In this document: piece after piece, positions 26,405 to 34,409 of the stretch
Layout: each line of letters begins with the position of its first letter
How positions within the stretch are numbered: the first letter of the stretch is position 1
Assembly (NCBI RefSeq): GCF_010671725.1
Contig: NZ_JAAHBU010000042.1
Location: forward strand, 1 to 35,916
Direction of reading: 5' to 3'
Length of the DNA: 35,916 nt
Source: Pseudomonas brassicae
GTDB lineage: Bacteria > Pseudomonadota > Gammaproteobacteria > Pseudomonadales > Pseudomonadaceae
Made by a program: the position numbers and the translations under genes
The notes under the pieces: model-generated
Told to the model about the DNA's origin: nothing
What the model saw: the letters and a program-made list of their open reading frames with translations, nothing else
Databases searched by the model: none

Positions 26405-26429
26405 AAAAAGCCCCGACAGCGCGGGGCTT
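26405..26429 (-). terminator. Intrinsic terminator of the fibre-chaperone operon
   Basis: Reverse-strand stem AAGCCCCGC/GCGGGGCTT-type with a T-run after it, directly at the stop codon of the chaperone gene. Together with 26362-26386 it forms a tandem pair. Confidence 0.75.
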
Positions 26430-26863
26430 CAGGGGGTATTGCTCTCCAGCCAGGCGGGCGGTGTCGGCCGGTGCTCGACGGCGGGAAACAGATCGGACTG
26501 GGGCCAGTCACGAAGGGCCTGTCGGTATTGCAGCAGCTCGGCGAACTGTTCAGGCAGCAATGTGATGATCAACTGCATGTACTGCTCGTCGCGATGGCGA
26601 GTTACCGACCATTCGGTAGAACTGATCACAGCGTCACGCCAGGCACGCTCGTAGGCTACAAGCTCATCGGCAGTAGCTGGAGGCGGATCGATCAGCACCG
26701 GCAATCCTTGTTCGTCATGACAGCGAACCTTTCCAGGTGCAGGCTCCGCTATGACCGTAAGAAAGCGGGATACATCGATTTCAACTGCGTCGCTTGGCAT
26801 TGAGCTGCTGTTGACGCCTTCAAGATAAGTGCATCCGGTGGACTGGCTATAAAATCTCTTCAC
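26429..26863 (-). CDS. Tail-fibre assembly chaperone (Tfa-like)
   Basis: This 144-residue protein directly follows the tail fibre and is expected to help it fold and trimerise. The C-terminal half (ATADELVAYERAWRDAVISSTEWSVTRHRDE, then LLPEQFAELLQYRQALRDWPQ) is the helical region typical of phage tail assembly chaperones. Start is GTG 26863; the gap to the fibre stop is four bases. The sequence is more AT-rich than the baseplate genes, as expected for the exchangeable receptor-binding module. Confidence 0.85.
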   Translation of the reverse strand: MKRFYSQSTGCTYLEGVNSSSMPSDAVEIDVSRFLTVIAEPAPGKVRCHDEQGLPVLIDPPPATADELVAYERAWRDAVISSTEWSVTRHRDEQYMQLIITLLPEQFAELLQYRQALRDWPQSDLFPAVEHRPTPPAWLESNTP

Positions 26864-26867
26864 GTTA

Positions 26868-28820
26868 TCAGTGTCCTACTGCAAAGAAGCTAAATACACC
26901 GGCGTGAACAGATGCATTGCCTTGTGCCGAAAACATCTGAAACCCCGTTCTCGACTTGGTGTATCCAAGGCTAATCACGCTCCCGATAGAACTGGTTTCG
27001 TCCGTAAGCTGCAGCGCGAGGCAGGCCGTTGGAAACTCCAGCGTGAAGCTAAAGCTCTGGCCTGAAGCCGAGGCATTCAGCGTACCCCATTGAAAAATTA
27101 CGCCACCTAGCCACGTAGGCAGCACTAGATAGCCGTTGGTTGTCAGGCTCATTGAAAAACCCCAACGCATTTTCTTCGGGGTCACAATCACATCATCCGC
27201 TGCACCCGCATCGACCTGCGGCTGTGTAGCGATCCTTGCAATGCCGAGGTTGTTTTCAGTCGCCTGGGCGGCCAACGCGGCCAGCGCGGCAATATCAATA
27301 CTTCCTTGGTTGATCGGCGCGTTCCAGGCCTTGATGCACCACATCACAGCGAGGCTGCGCGGCCGAGTTTCGCCGAATTTGGTACTTTCCTCGATGAGTG
27401 TCGTAAGGTGTATACCTGCGCTCGTAAGTGTACTAGCCGCAGGAGTCCTCAGCACCGATGACTCTGCCGGCTCTGCAAACACCTTAGAAGCACCGTTGAA
27501 GGGTGGCGCATTCCAAGAGATAGTGCGAACAATCCCAAGACCATTATCTGACCCCACAACAGGCGTACCGTGACGGTGGTCAGCCTCGTTCTGCGCCTGC
27601 AAAGAACCAATGGTCCGACCATAATCAATACCGCGACCATGATCCCAACCTCGCAAAAATTCAGCGCGCGATTCAGGCAGACGGAAATAACCTGCCGGCT
27701 CCGTACCGTCGTTGAATACCCCGCCCAGGAAAGCTGCAAGGTCAGGATAGGCCGCGATACTGTGAACGCTGTGATCGACCTCCAGCCAACCCGGCGGAAT
27801 CTTGTTTACAGGGAGCGCCGCCATAAACCCCACCGGCATTGCCGAAGCCTCGGCAATCATCGCCTCGACCTGGGCCTTGGTGTAGGCGTCTGCGATGCCA
27901 TAGCCATTCAGGGTGGTCGGATTGGTTGCCGCGACGACGCGACCGTAGGCATCCACCTTTACGCTGCGATAGGTGCCGGCAGCGACCCCGGTGCGCCCGA
28001 ATGCCATGTCGAAGGCCAGCGCCGTGACGCCCAGGGTGACAGGTGCATCCGTCACCAACTGCCACCCACTGTCGCCATTGAGCGTGCCCCGCTCCACCAG
28101 CACCAGCAGCCCGGGGGTGACCTTGGCGCTGGTGTCCGCATCCGTGCACCGCGTCCACGCGCCACTGGCAACCAGGTACAAGCCGTTGTCCTTGGCCGCC
28201 GCCTGATGCTTCACCAGCACCCGCGCCCCGGCCGTCAACGCCACACCGTCCACCGTCTGCAGCCCGCTCAAGTTGATCGCAGCCGTGGTGGCCGCCAGCA
28301 CCGAATGCTTGAAGTCCTGACGGGCCAGCTCTTCGGTGACGAACTCGCGGGTAGCCAGCACCACGCTCGGGTCGATCTTGAGCTGCACATTGCTGGCGCT
28401 GCTGACCACTAGGTTCATGCGTACCACCTGGGTACGGCCCGAGCCCTGGGTGAGCAGCGGCTTGTAGGTCGGCGCACAGTTGGCCACCGCCACCAGATCG
28501 CCGTCGGCATCGTACAGCCCCACCTCACGGATCCAGCGCCCGCCGATCTCGGCCGGGATGACCTGCTCGGCGACGATGACCGCGCTGTCCTTCTCGTCCA
28601 CCTTGAGCTGATTGAGTGGCGCTCTTCGCCACTCGTTCAGCAGGCTGGTCCAGCTGGCATCGGGCATCGGCAGCGCAGGGTTGTCCAGCCCGGCCGGGCT
28701 GGCGTCCCCCACGGCCATGTGAGTGATTTTCCAAGGGATGCCCAAGGCATCCGCATTGGCCTGCTTCGCGGCGCCGACCTTGGTCAGGATCGCGTAAAAC
28801 TGGGAAGTCTGATCAACCAT
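26868..28820 (-). CDS. Tail fibre protein gpH
   Basis: This 650-residue receptor-binding fibre determines the bacteria killed. The N-terminal attachment domain (about residues 1-160, MVDQTSQFYAILTKVGAAKQ through AVGDASPAGLDNP and WIREVGLYDADGDLVAVANCAPT) is conserved in P2-like fibres. Middle collar-type segments appear (GTPVVGSDNG and NEADHRH). The C-terminal part (NGYLVLPTWLGGVIFQWGTL...SFSFTLEFPTACLALQLTDE) resembles the gp53-type fibre tip. The start overlaps the gpI stop (TAATG). The 3' half has lower GC than the 5' half, a sign of tip exchange. Confidence 0.93.
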   Translation of the reverse strand: MVDQTSQFYAILTKVGAAKQANADALGIPWKITHMAVGDASPAGLDNPALPMPDASWTSLLNEWRRAPLNQLKVDEKDSAVIVAEQVIPAEIGGRWIREVGLYDADGDLVAVANCAPTYKPLLTQGSGRTQVVRMNLVVSSASNVQLKIDPSVVLATREFVTEELARQDFKHSVLAATTAAINLSGLQTVDGVALTAGARVLVKHQAAAKDNGLYLVASGAWTRCTDADTSAKVTPGLLVLVERGTLNGDSGWQLVTDAPVTLGVTALAFDMAFGRTGVAAGTYRSVKVDAYGRVVAATNPTTLNGYGIADAYTKAQVEAMIAEASAMPVGFMAALPVNKIPPGWLEVDHSVHSIAAYPDLAAFLGGVFNDGTEPAGYFRLPESRAEFLRGWDHGRGIDYGRTIGSLQAQNEADHRHGTPVVGSDNGLGIVRTISWNAPPFNGASKVFAEPAESSVLRTPAASTLTSAGIHLTTLIEESTKFGETRPRSLAVMWCIKAWNAPINQGSIDIAALAALAAQATENNLGIARIATQPQVDAGAADDVIVTPKKMRWGFSMSLTTNGYLVLPTWLGGVIFQWGTLNASASGQSFSFTLEFPTACLALQLTDETSSIGSVISLGYTKSRTGFQMFSAQGNASVHAGVFSFFAVGH

Positions 28821-29431
28821 TAGTAGATGTCCAGATAGTCAATGGTGTGTTCTCGCCCACCACGCCCAACGGCGCCGGTAACCTCGACGTCACGGGGGGC
28901 GGGCGGGTAGATATCAAGTTCGTCGCCGTCTTGAAGCGCGGCGCCTAGGTGCAGCGAACCCGTGGATTGCAGGCTGATGACCAGGCCGCTCAGGTGCCGA
29001 CTGACCGGCCGGGCGTTGTCGATCAGCCAGGTCAGCTCCTGGTAGGTTTTTTCGCTGATGCCCGCGTCCGACACGCCGATCTTGAGCGCGAACGTACCCG
29101 GCTGTGCCGGGGGCACGGCGTCGAACCACTCCTGCACCTCGATCAGGTAGCCAAACGGCTCGACTACACGGCGCAACGCGCCGATCGTGCCCTTGTGGGC
29201 ATGCACGTAGAACGAAGAGCGGATCACCGAGCGCTTGATGGCCTCGGACCAGGTGTCGTCCCAGCGGTCCACCGACCAGGCCCAGGCCAACTGGTACAGC
29301 AGGTGCGCCGGGCAGGTGTCGGGGTTGTACAGGCTGCGCAGGGCGACCTTGAGGTCTTCGTGTGAAGCAGCCTCGACAGCCCGCTCCAACGGCGTGCTGT
29401 TGAGCGGCAGGAGGCTGTGCATGTCAGCCAC
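28820..29431 (-). CDS. Baseplate protein gpI
   Basis: This 203-residue P2 gpI-type baseplate wedge protein links to the tail fibre. The family pattern is clear: SLLPLNSTPLERAVEAAS at the N-terminus and CPAHLLYQLAWAWSVDRWDDTWSEAIKRSVI, then HAHKGTIGALRRVVEPFGY. Two starts are possible: GTG 29431, which overlaps the gpJ end by eight bases, and ATG 29422; both are similar in support. Confidence 0.9.
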   Translation of the reverse strand: MADMHSLLPLNSTPLERAVEAASHEDLKVALRSLYNPDTCPAHLLYQLAWAWSVDRWDDTWSEAIKRSVIRSSFYVHAHKGTIGALRRVVEPFGYLIEVQEWFDAVPPAQPGTFALKIGVSDAGISEKTYQELTWLIDNARPVSRHLSGLVISLQSTGSLHLGAALQDGDELDIYPPAPRDVEVTGAVGRGGREHTIDYLDIY

Positions 29432-30305
29432 CCCGCGTCAGGTCGAAACCGCTGCACCAGGCCGCCTGCGCCTTGCTCGGGCGGATGTCGCTCCAGTTCG
29501 TCAGTTCCACCCGCGCCACCCCGGCAATGTGTAGCTGTGCATCGATGGCCGAACGCGAAACTTCCACGCCCAAGCGCCGCCTGGGGTTGATCCAGGCCTG
29601 CAGGCGACGCTGACACTCGGCCAGGGTGGCCTCACTTTCCGGCCCGGTGCCGGCCAGGTGCAACAACGCATCGATGCGGTAAGGCAGGATCTCGGCGCTG
29701 CGCACCGTGAGCCGGTCGGCCAGCGGACGCACATCGTCATCGTTGAGCCGGGCACGCACCTGGGCCAGCAGTTCGGGGCTGGCAACACCGTCGCCCTCAA
29801 GGCTCAGTACCGTGACCTCCACCACTGCCGGCGACGGGCTTTCCGCCGACGCATCGGCCACCTGTCCCGACGCATTGCGCGCATGCAGGATGTAGCTGTT
29901 GCGCGGCCCGGCGGTGGTCAGGCCTTCGTACACCAGTTGCACCCGCTCGCGCAGGGCATCGTCCTCCTCCAGCACCTGGGCCGTCGGCGGCACGCTGTTG
30001 GCGTCCTCGGCCTGCACCACCAGCCGGGCAAGCTGCACGTTGGCCGCCAACTGGTCCAGGTCACTGCCCTGGGCGTACGCCAGCAGCAGCGCCTTGGCCG
30101 CATCGTTGACCCGCGCCCGGTTGAGCAGCTTGCGGTAGGCGCCCACCTCCAGCAGCTTGGTCACCGGGTCGCTCTCCAGCAATGCGTCCCAGTTGTCGCC
30201 CATGTGCGACCGAAAGGCCGCCAGGTCATCCTGGAAGATCGCCTCGAAGTCGAGGTCTTCCAGCACCTGCGGCGCGGGCAGCGCCGATAGATCCACAGTG
30301 CTCAT
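29424..30305 (-). CDS. Baseplate protein gpJ
   Basis: This 293-residue P2 gpJ/Mu gp47-type baseplate wedge protein starts MSTVDLSALPAPQVLEDLDFEAIFQDDL, with LLEVGAYRKLLNRARVNDAAKALLLAYAQGSDLDQLAA around residue 60-100 and the C-terminal repeat of the family. Its start overlaps the gpW stop (ATGA), so both are translated together. Confidence 0.93.
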   Translation of the reverse strand: MSTVDLSALPAPQVLEDLDFEAIFQDDLAAFRSHMGDNWDALLESDPVTKLLEVGAYRKLLNRARVNDAAKALLLAYAQGSDLDQLAANVQLARLVVQAEDANSVPPTAQVLEEDDALRERVQLVYEGLTTAGPRNSYILHARNASGQVADASAESPSPAVVEVTVLSLEGDGVASPELLAQVRARLNDDDVRPLADRLTVRSAEILPYRIDALLHLAGTGPESEATLAECQRRLQAWINPRRRLGVEVSRSAIDAQLHIAGVARVELTNWSDIRPSKAQAAWCSGFDLTRGG

Positions 30306-30628
30306 GCGCTTACCTCCAGCAAGTGGCTGTCGCCCAGGTACTGCCCGCTCAGTTGCAGGCTGATCTGCCCGCCCACCACCGCCAGCACACGCACGCGCTG
30401 CAATTTCAGGCGTGGCTCCCAACGGCTAATGGCGCGTGCCACCTCGGCCTGCACCGCGCTTTTCCAGCCTTCGTTGACCGGCAGGTCGACGAAGCGGCGC
30501 AGCTTGCTGCCGTAGTCAGGACGCATGCGCCGGCTGCCCAGCGGGGTGGTGAGAATGTCTTCGATGGACTGGCGCAGATGCCCGATGCCGGACAGCGTCA
30601 GGCCACTACGGCGATCCATGCCGATCAT
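30302..30628 (-). CDS. Baseplate protein gpW (gp25-like)
   Basis: This 108-residue P2 gpW/T4 gp25-like baseplate wedge protein has the core HLRQSIEDILTTPLGSRRMRPDYGSKLRRFVD and EVARAISRWEPRLKLQRVRV, which is characteristic. GGAGG is seven bases from ATG 30628. A 13-codon frame ends on its start codon. Confidence 0.93.
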   Translation of the reverse strand: MIGMDRRSGLTLSGIGHLRQSIEDILTTPLGSRRMRPDYGSKLRRFVDLPVNEGWKSAVQAEVARAISRWEPRLKLQRVRVLAVVGGQISLQLSGQYLGDSHLLEVSA

Positions 30629-30666
30629 CGTGGGGCCTCCCTGAGCTCGATGTATGCAGTAGCCAT
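30625..30666 (-). CDS. Mini-ORF of 13 codons leading into gpW
   Basis: ATG 30666 opens a frame encoding MATAYIELREAPR, which ends TGA overlapping the gpW ATG (ATGA). GGAG lies six bases or less before its ATG. It may be a coupling leader or a remnant. No function is known. Confidence 0.4.
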   Translation of the reverse strand: MATAYIELREAPR

Positions 30667-30681
30667 GATGTCTCCAGGCAT

Positions 30682-30704
30682 AAAAAAGCCCGCGTCGGCG
30701 GGCG
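30682..30704 (-). terminator. Intrinsic terminator-like hairpin between V and W
   Basis: Reverse-strand stem GCCCGC/GCGGGC followed by TTTTTT. It lies directly after the gpV stop. W and the genes after it would need readthrough or another promoter. Confidence 0.7.
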
Positions 30705-30707
30705 GGT

Positions 30708-31268
30708 TCAGTGCTTGTGGTTGGCGGTGTTGCCGCCGGTGTCGATGATCTTGCCGGCGCCCAGGATGTCGCCGCTCACACGCAGGCCACCGTTGATGCT
30801 CACCTCACCGGTCAGGGCAATGTTGGCGGCGTTCAAGGTGATCGTGTTATCGGTGACCAGCAGCGAGCTGCCCGCCACTTTCAGGCTGACCGTACCGCCG
30901 GGCAGTTCGATGCTGTAGCTGCGGGCCTGCCAGTCGTAGACCAGCGAGCCGCCATCGTCGAAACGCCAGGCTTCGACATGCTCGCGGTTGTCTGGCGGCG
31001 CGCCGGCATGGCCGTACAGGCCCGGCACGAAGGTGCCCAGCGCGGGCTCGCCGCTGGGGCTGAGCAACACGCCCTGCTCGTCCAGGCTCGGTGCTCGCCA
31101 GTGGCGGGCCTTGCCGGCGGCCTGGCTATGCCAACGCACCCAGGCACTGGTCCAGCCGGCACCGTCCGACACCCGCACCCGCGCCGTGGCCAGATCAACG
31201 CCCACCACACGACAAGGAATCACCAGCGCCGCCAGCATGCGGTCATGCATGGAGGTTGCGTAGCTCAT
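30708..31268 (-). CDS. Baseplate spike protein gpV
   Basis: This 186-residue P2 gpV-type central spike is the tip that pierces the membrane. It has an OB-fold first part (about residues 15-110), followed by a short beta-helix region (NTITLNAANIALTGEVSINGG). It ends GGNTANHKH: the HxH motif at the C-terminus binds an iron ion at the tip of P2-type spikes. ATG 31268 overlaps the previous stop (ATGA), with GGAGG seven bases upstream. The open frame reaches 31415, but that extra part is not gpV-like. Confidence 0.92.
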   Translation of the reverse strand: MSYATSMHDRMLAALVIPCRVVGVDLATARVRVSDGAGWTSAWVRWHSQAAGKARHWRAPSLDEQGVLLSPSGEPALGTFVPGLYGHAGAPPDNREHVEAWRFDDGGSLVYDWQARSYSIELPGGTVSLKVAGSSLLVTDNTITLNAANIALTGEVSINGGLRVSGDILGAGKIIDTGGNTANHKH

Positions 31269-31786
31269 GCCAGGTCCTCCGGCGCTTGGTAGGCAGCGCT
31301 GTGCGCGGGGCCGGTGTCGGGGCTGAAGGCAAACAGCAATGTGCCCGGTGGCTGGTCCGGCCACGGCCATTGCAGGTCGCCCAGGTACACCGGTTGTTGC
31401 CACTGCACCCGCCACTCCACGGCGACTGACACCGCATCAGTGTTGGCAAGCGGACGGGCGCTGGCGTTGCTGCTGGCCTCGACGAAGTCCAGGCACCAGA
31501 ATTGCTGACGCAACAACTGCGTCAGGCGGGCCGCCAGCGTGGCGGCTTGCAGCGGCGCCTGCGGATGCTGCGCATCGACCAGGATACGGGCCTCGAACGA
31601 GGCCAGGATGCAGGTGCGCCCGTCGCCAGGGTCTGCGCCGGGCTGCAAGGCAGTAAATGTATGAATCAGTGCCGGCAGCAGCGTGTGCTGCTCAGCGACC
31701 GTCAGCGCCTGCACGGTAGCAAGCTCAGGCATGCTTGCCTGCAGCGTTGTGGTGATGGCCTGGCTTAGCCGGATAAGTTCGCTCAC
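31265..31786 (-). CDS. Tail/baseplate-associated protein (R-pyocin PA0615-like position)
   Basis: This 173-residue protein has no motif I can name with certainty. Its place directly before gpV matches a conserved hypothetical gene of R-pyocin clusters. The sequence (MSELIRLSQAITTTLQASMPELATVQ..., LLRQQFWCLDFVEA, WRVQWQQPVYLGDLQWP) resembles tail-terminator or Mu gp37-like proteins. GTG 31786 is the start, with AGGAG eight bases upstream. The stop overlaps the gpV start. Confidence 0.75.
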   Translation of the reverse strand: MSELIRLSQAITTTLQASMPELATVQALTVAEQHTLLPALIHTFTALQPGADPGDGRTCILASFEARILVDAQHPQAPLQAATLAARLTQLLRQQFWCLDFVEASSNASARPLANTDAVSVAVEWRVQWQQPVYLGDLQWPWPDQPPGTLLFAFSPDTGPAHSAAYQAPEDLA

Positions 31787-31813
31787 ACCTGCTTCTCCTG
31801 TTCGCTGCAGCGA

Positions 31814-32830
31814 CTACGGCTCGAACCAGCCCGTTGGTGCAATGTGCCCAAAGGATCGCGCAGTGGACAGAACACCCGCCGTCTTGAAGTTGAAGTGCTG
31901 CGGGTACAGAAACGCCAGGGAGATACCACCGAATACGAAGCTGCGCGACCCGGCGTTGTCCTTGAGGTCATAGTTGGTGCGCACCTCATGGTTGCCACTG
32001 TCCGGCGAGAAGTACTCGGCGTAAGGGCCGACCGCAGCCGTACTCATGACACAGGTGGAGTCCATCCTCACGCCGGTCGCCAGCGGGGAGATGTAGCCCG
32101 AACAATCCAGCGTCATCCCCGCGTTGGCAGTTGTGCCGTTTGTTTGCGGGTGCATGATGTAGATGCCCCTGGACACCACCTCGGTGCCGGTGTCGTAGAT
32201 ATTGCGTACCTCATGGGTATCGAGGTAGAACGGCGCGAGGTAGCAGAAGTGCGCGAACCCCGGCGGTGCGGGCAACAGGAACGCGCCGAACGACAACGAT
32301 CCGGCATCGTCCAGGGTGATGCTGGTGGAGGTGTTGGCGACGATGTGCGCGACCCGGCCCGACCATTGGCCACCCTCGCTGATGACCAGGCACTCGACGC
32401 CGGCAAGGTTGTCATGGGCTGACCAGTCATAGGTCTGCGCCGCGACTTCATGGACCCCCTCACCGGCCTTGTTCAGCGTGATCACATTGCCGTCGACGCT
32501 GCCCACCCGAAGGAACGGCATGGTCTTGACCACCGCGCTAGTATCGCCGTTGTTGGCACAGGCGAAGGCGGCATACCAGCTTTCCTTGCAGTTGCTGCGT
32601 TCAGCGCCCAGACCTTCAGGTGCCACAGTGGCGACTTTGCTGGCCATGGCGAAGGCGGGCACCATGGCCCGGGTATAGTGACCGCGATAGCGGAACCCGC
32701 CCATCACGCAGAAGGACCGGCTCAACTTGACCGAAGTGGCCGAGCCGTAGATCACCGGGTCGCGGGGGCCTTGCGCCATGGCAAGCCCCAGCTGTGCGGC
32801 GTTGTCGTACAAACCTGTGGTGTAAGGCAT
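31814..32830 (-). CDS. Unrecognised 338-residue protein, probably virion-associated
   Basis: I do not recognise a family. The protein is rich in Gly, Thr, Ala and aromatic residues with alternating beta-type patterns (GHYTRAMVPAFAMASKVATVAP, RVGSVDGNVITLNKAG, TSITLDDAGSLSFGAFLLP). No signal peptide and no obvious catalytic motif are present. Six cysteines are visible. It is the first gene after the terminator that closes the holin operon, and precedes the baseplate genes. A second receptor-binding or decoration protein is possible. Start MPYTTGLYDNAAQLG at 32830 is chosen over ATG 32863, which would run through the preceding terminator region. Confidence 0.75.
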   Translation of the reverse strand: MPYTTGLYDNAAQLGLAMAQGPRDPVIYGSATSVKLSRSFCVMGGFRYRGHYTRAMVPAFAMASKVATVAPEGLGAERSNCKESWYAAFACANNGDTSAVVKTMPFLRVGSVDGNVITLNKAGEGVHEVAAQTYDWSAHDNLAGVECLVISEGGQWSGRVAHIVANTSTSITLDDAGSLSFGAFLLPAPPGFAHFCYLAPFYLDTHEVRNIYDTGTEVVSRGIYIMHPQTNGTTANAGMTLDCSGYISPLATGVRMDSTCVMSTAAVGPYAEYFSPDSGNHEVRTNYDLKDNAGSRSFVFGGISLAFLYPQHFNFKTAGVLSTARSFGHIAPTGWFEP

Positions 32831-32861
32831 GGTGTTTTCCCATGAGTGCAGAATTCGAGGC

Positions 32862-32891
32862 AAAAAAAAGCCCAGGTCAAGGGCCTGGGCT
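32862..32891 (-). terminator. Intrinsic terminator closing the holin/accessory operon
   Basis: Reverse-strand stem AGCCCAGG/CCTGGGCT (8 bp, perfect) with a 7-base loop, followed by eight T residues. It separates the holin-to-membrane-protein genes from the structural genes. Confidence 0.88.
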
Positions 32892-32934
32892 CATCGGTTG
32901 AAGGCGCACGGTGCACCTTCGTTGAAGCGTTCCA

Positions 32935-33492
32935 TCAGGGCGCGCCGGGATGCTTGACGGCCGCGTTCGAAGGCCGACGAAGCCACAGGATCAGCGCCCC
33001 GATCAGGCCCAGCAGCGCCATGCACACGCCGGCGACGATCGCGTAGCGCGCAGCATCATTTGCAGCCGTGACCACGTGATGGTGCAGGCTGTCGTCAAAC
33101 AGCACCTGCCCCTGCAGGGTGGCCAGCTCGCGCAGAACCGCACCACCCGGTGTCACCTCGATCGTCAGCGCCACCGGCGTGCCAATGCGCAGGCCAGCCA
33201 GCGCAAACGCCTGCCTGTCGGCATAGGCGGGACGACGCTGAGGTTGAGGATCGCCCGGCACCTGGAATTTCGCGCCAAACTGGACCAGCGAACGGTCCTG
33301 CTTCCACACCGCCCCCTCGCTGGTGACTGCCCCCTGCAACTGCACCCAGCGCCTGTAGTCCGGCGCCTCATAGTGGCGCCAGTTGGCCAGGTACAGGCTC
33401 GCAAATACCAGGTTGGCGATCGCGAATACCACGCACGCGATGGCTTTGGTCCTGCCAGGCAGGGCGTTGAGCTGGGAAAGCGCAGAAGGCAT
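32935..33492 (-). CDS. Two-TM membrane protein, candidate immunity or accessory protein
   Basis: This 185-residue protein has TM helices at about residues 17-37 and 151-171. The loop between them (about 110 residues) is expected to be periplasmic, contains HHH (137-139) and has no recognised fold. A short Arg-rich C-terminal tail follows the second helix. No family is recognised. It is last in the holin operon, directly after the 279-residue hydrophobic-hairpin protein. Membrane immunity proteins often sit next to membrane-active bacteriocins, so that role is a hypothesis. ATG 33492 has AAGGAG four bases upstream. Confidence 0.72.
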   Translation of the reverse strand: MPSALSQLNALPGRTKAIACVVFAIANLVFASLYLANWRHYEAPDYRRWVQLQGAVTSEGAVWKQDRSLVQFGAKFQVPGDPQPQRRPAYADRQAFALAGLRIGTPVALTIEVTPGGAVLRELATLQGQVLFDDSLHHHVVTAANDAARYAIVAGVCMALLGLIGALILWLRRPSNAAVKHPGAP

Positions 33493-33555
33493 GAAGCTCC
33501 TTGGTGCAGTGCAGTCAGGGTCGATTTTCAGCGCTCAACCTTATCATGCAGGCCT

Positions 33556-34395
33556 TCAGAAATAGCCGTCCTGGCGACCCGAGCAGCAGCCATAGCCATC
33601 CTGGCTTGAACCGGGGAACTCCAGCGGACCGATGTCGACCCGGGCGATCGGCCCCTCAGGTAACTGAATGATCTGTGGGATAGTGCCACCGCCACCGTAG
33701 TAGACGCCGCCGCCAGCACCTGCCCCTGCGCCCGGCTCCGGGTCGGGGATGAACTGCGCCCGGCTGAGCGAGACACTGTCACTGCCAGGGGTCCAGTGGG
33801 CAACGGCAACGTTGCCCGAGTAGATCCCGGTAATCTGTTCGAAGGGCACCAGTTGCAGGTCCGGTGCCAACCAGTAATCGGGATAGCGCGCGTCTGGGGT
33901 GCTCTTGAAGTATCGATCGATCACCGGCCCCACCATGCTGTTGAACAGGTTGCTGGCTGCATTGGACGTCACCACGCTGTACAGGCTGGCGCTGACGCCT
34001 ACCGCAACGAACCCGGCAGCCGCGACCCCGGCACCGGCCGTGAGCAAGGTGATGCCGGCGGCCACGCCAGCCACGTTACCGATCAGGCTGACCACGTCAC
34101 CCAACTGGAACGTGCCGTCGGATTTGTACTCGGCGCTGATTTTCAGAAACACGATGGTGCCGGCCAGGGTATTGGTCGGAATGCTCAGGAACGGCACAAA
34201 CCCCTTGGTGAGTTCCACCACGGAGGTCACGGCGGCGGTCACGGCGATGCCGGTCTGCGCGCTCTGGCTCACGAGGCTGAAACCGCTCTTGTCGGTGTTG
34301 AACTGATCGACCAGCGAAGCCCCTGCGTTGAGGTGCCCTACGCCGTCACTCGCCTTGTCGACAACGCCGACGATTACATCGAATTTTCCTGCCAT
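33556..34395 (-). CDS. 279-residue hydrophobic-hairpin protein, candidate cargo or effector
   Basis: I do not recognise a family. A hydrophobic Gly/Ala/Val-rich region (about 100-145: VSLIGNVAGVAAGITLLTAG then AGVAAAGFVAVGVSAS) could form a membrane hairpin as in pore-forming bacteriocins. Another hydrophobic stretch lies at 47-85. The C-terminal third is glycine-rich (GAGAGAGGGVYYGGGG, 222-237) and ends with a repeated QDGY motif and a Cys pair (C270-C271). No signal peptide. It lies between a 2OG oxygenase and a membrane protein. AAGGAG is nine bases from ATG 34395, overlapping the oxygenase stop. The function is unknown. Confidence 0.72.
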   Translation of the reverse strand: MAGKFDVIVGVVDKASDGVGHLNAGASLVDQFNTDKSGFSLVSQSAQTGIAVTAAVTSVVELTKGFVPFLSIPTNTLAGTIVFLKISAEYKSDGTFQLGDVVSLIGNVAGVAAGITLLTAGAGVAAAGFVAVGVSASLYSVVTSNAASNLFNSMVGPVIDRYFKSTPDARYPDYWLAPDLQLVPFEQITGIYSGNVAVAHWTPGSDSVSLSRAQFIPDPEPGAGAGAGGGVYYGGGGTIPQIIQLPEGPIARVDIGPLEFPGSSQDGYGCCSGRQDGYF

Positions 34396-34409
34396 GGAAA
34401 TGATCTCCT

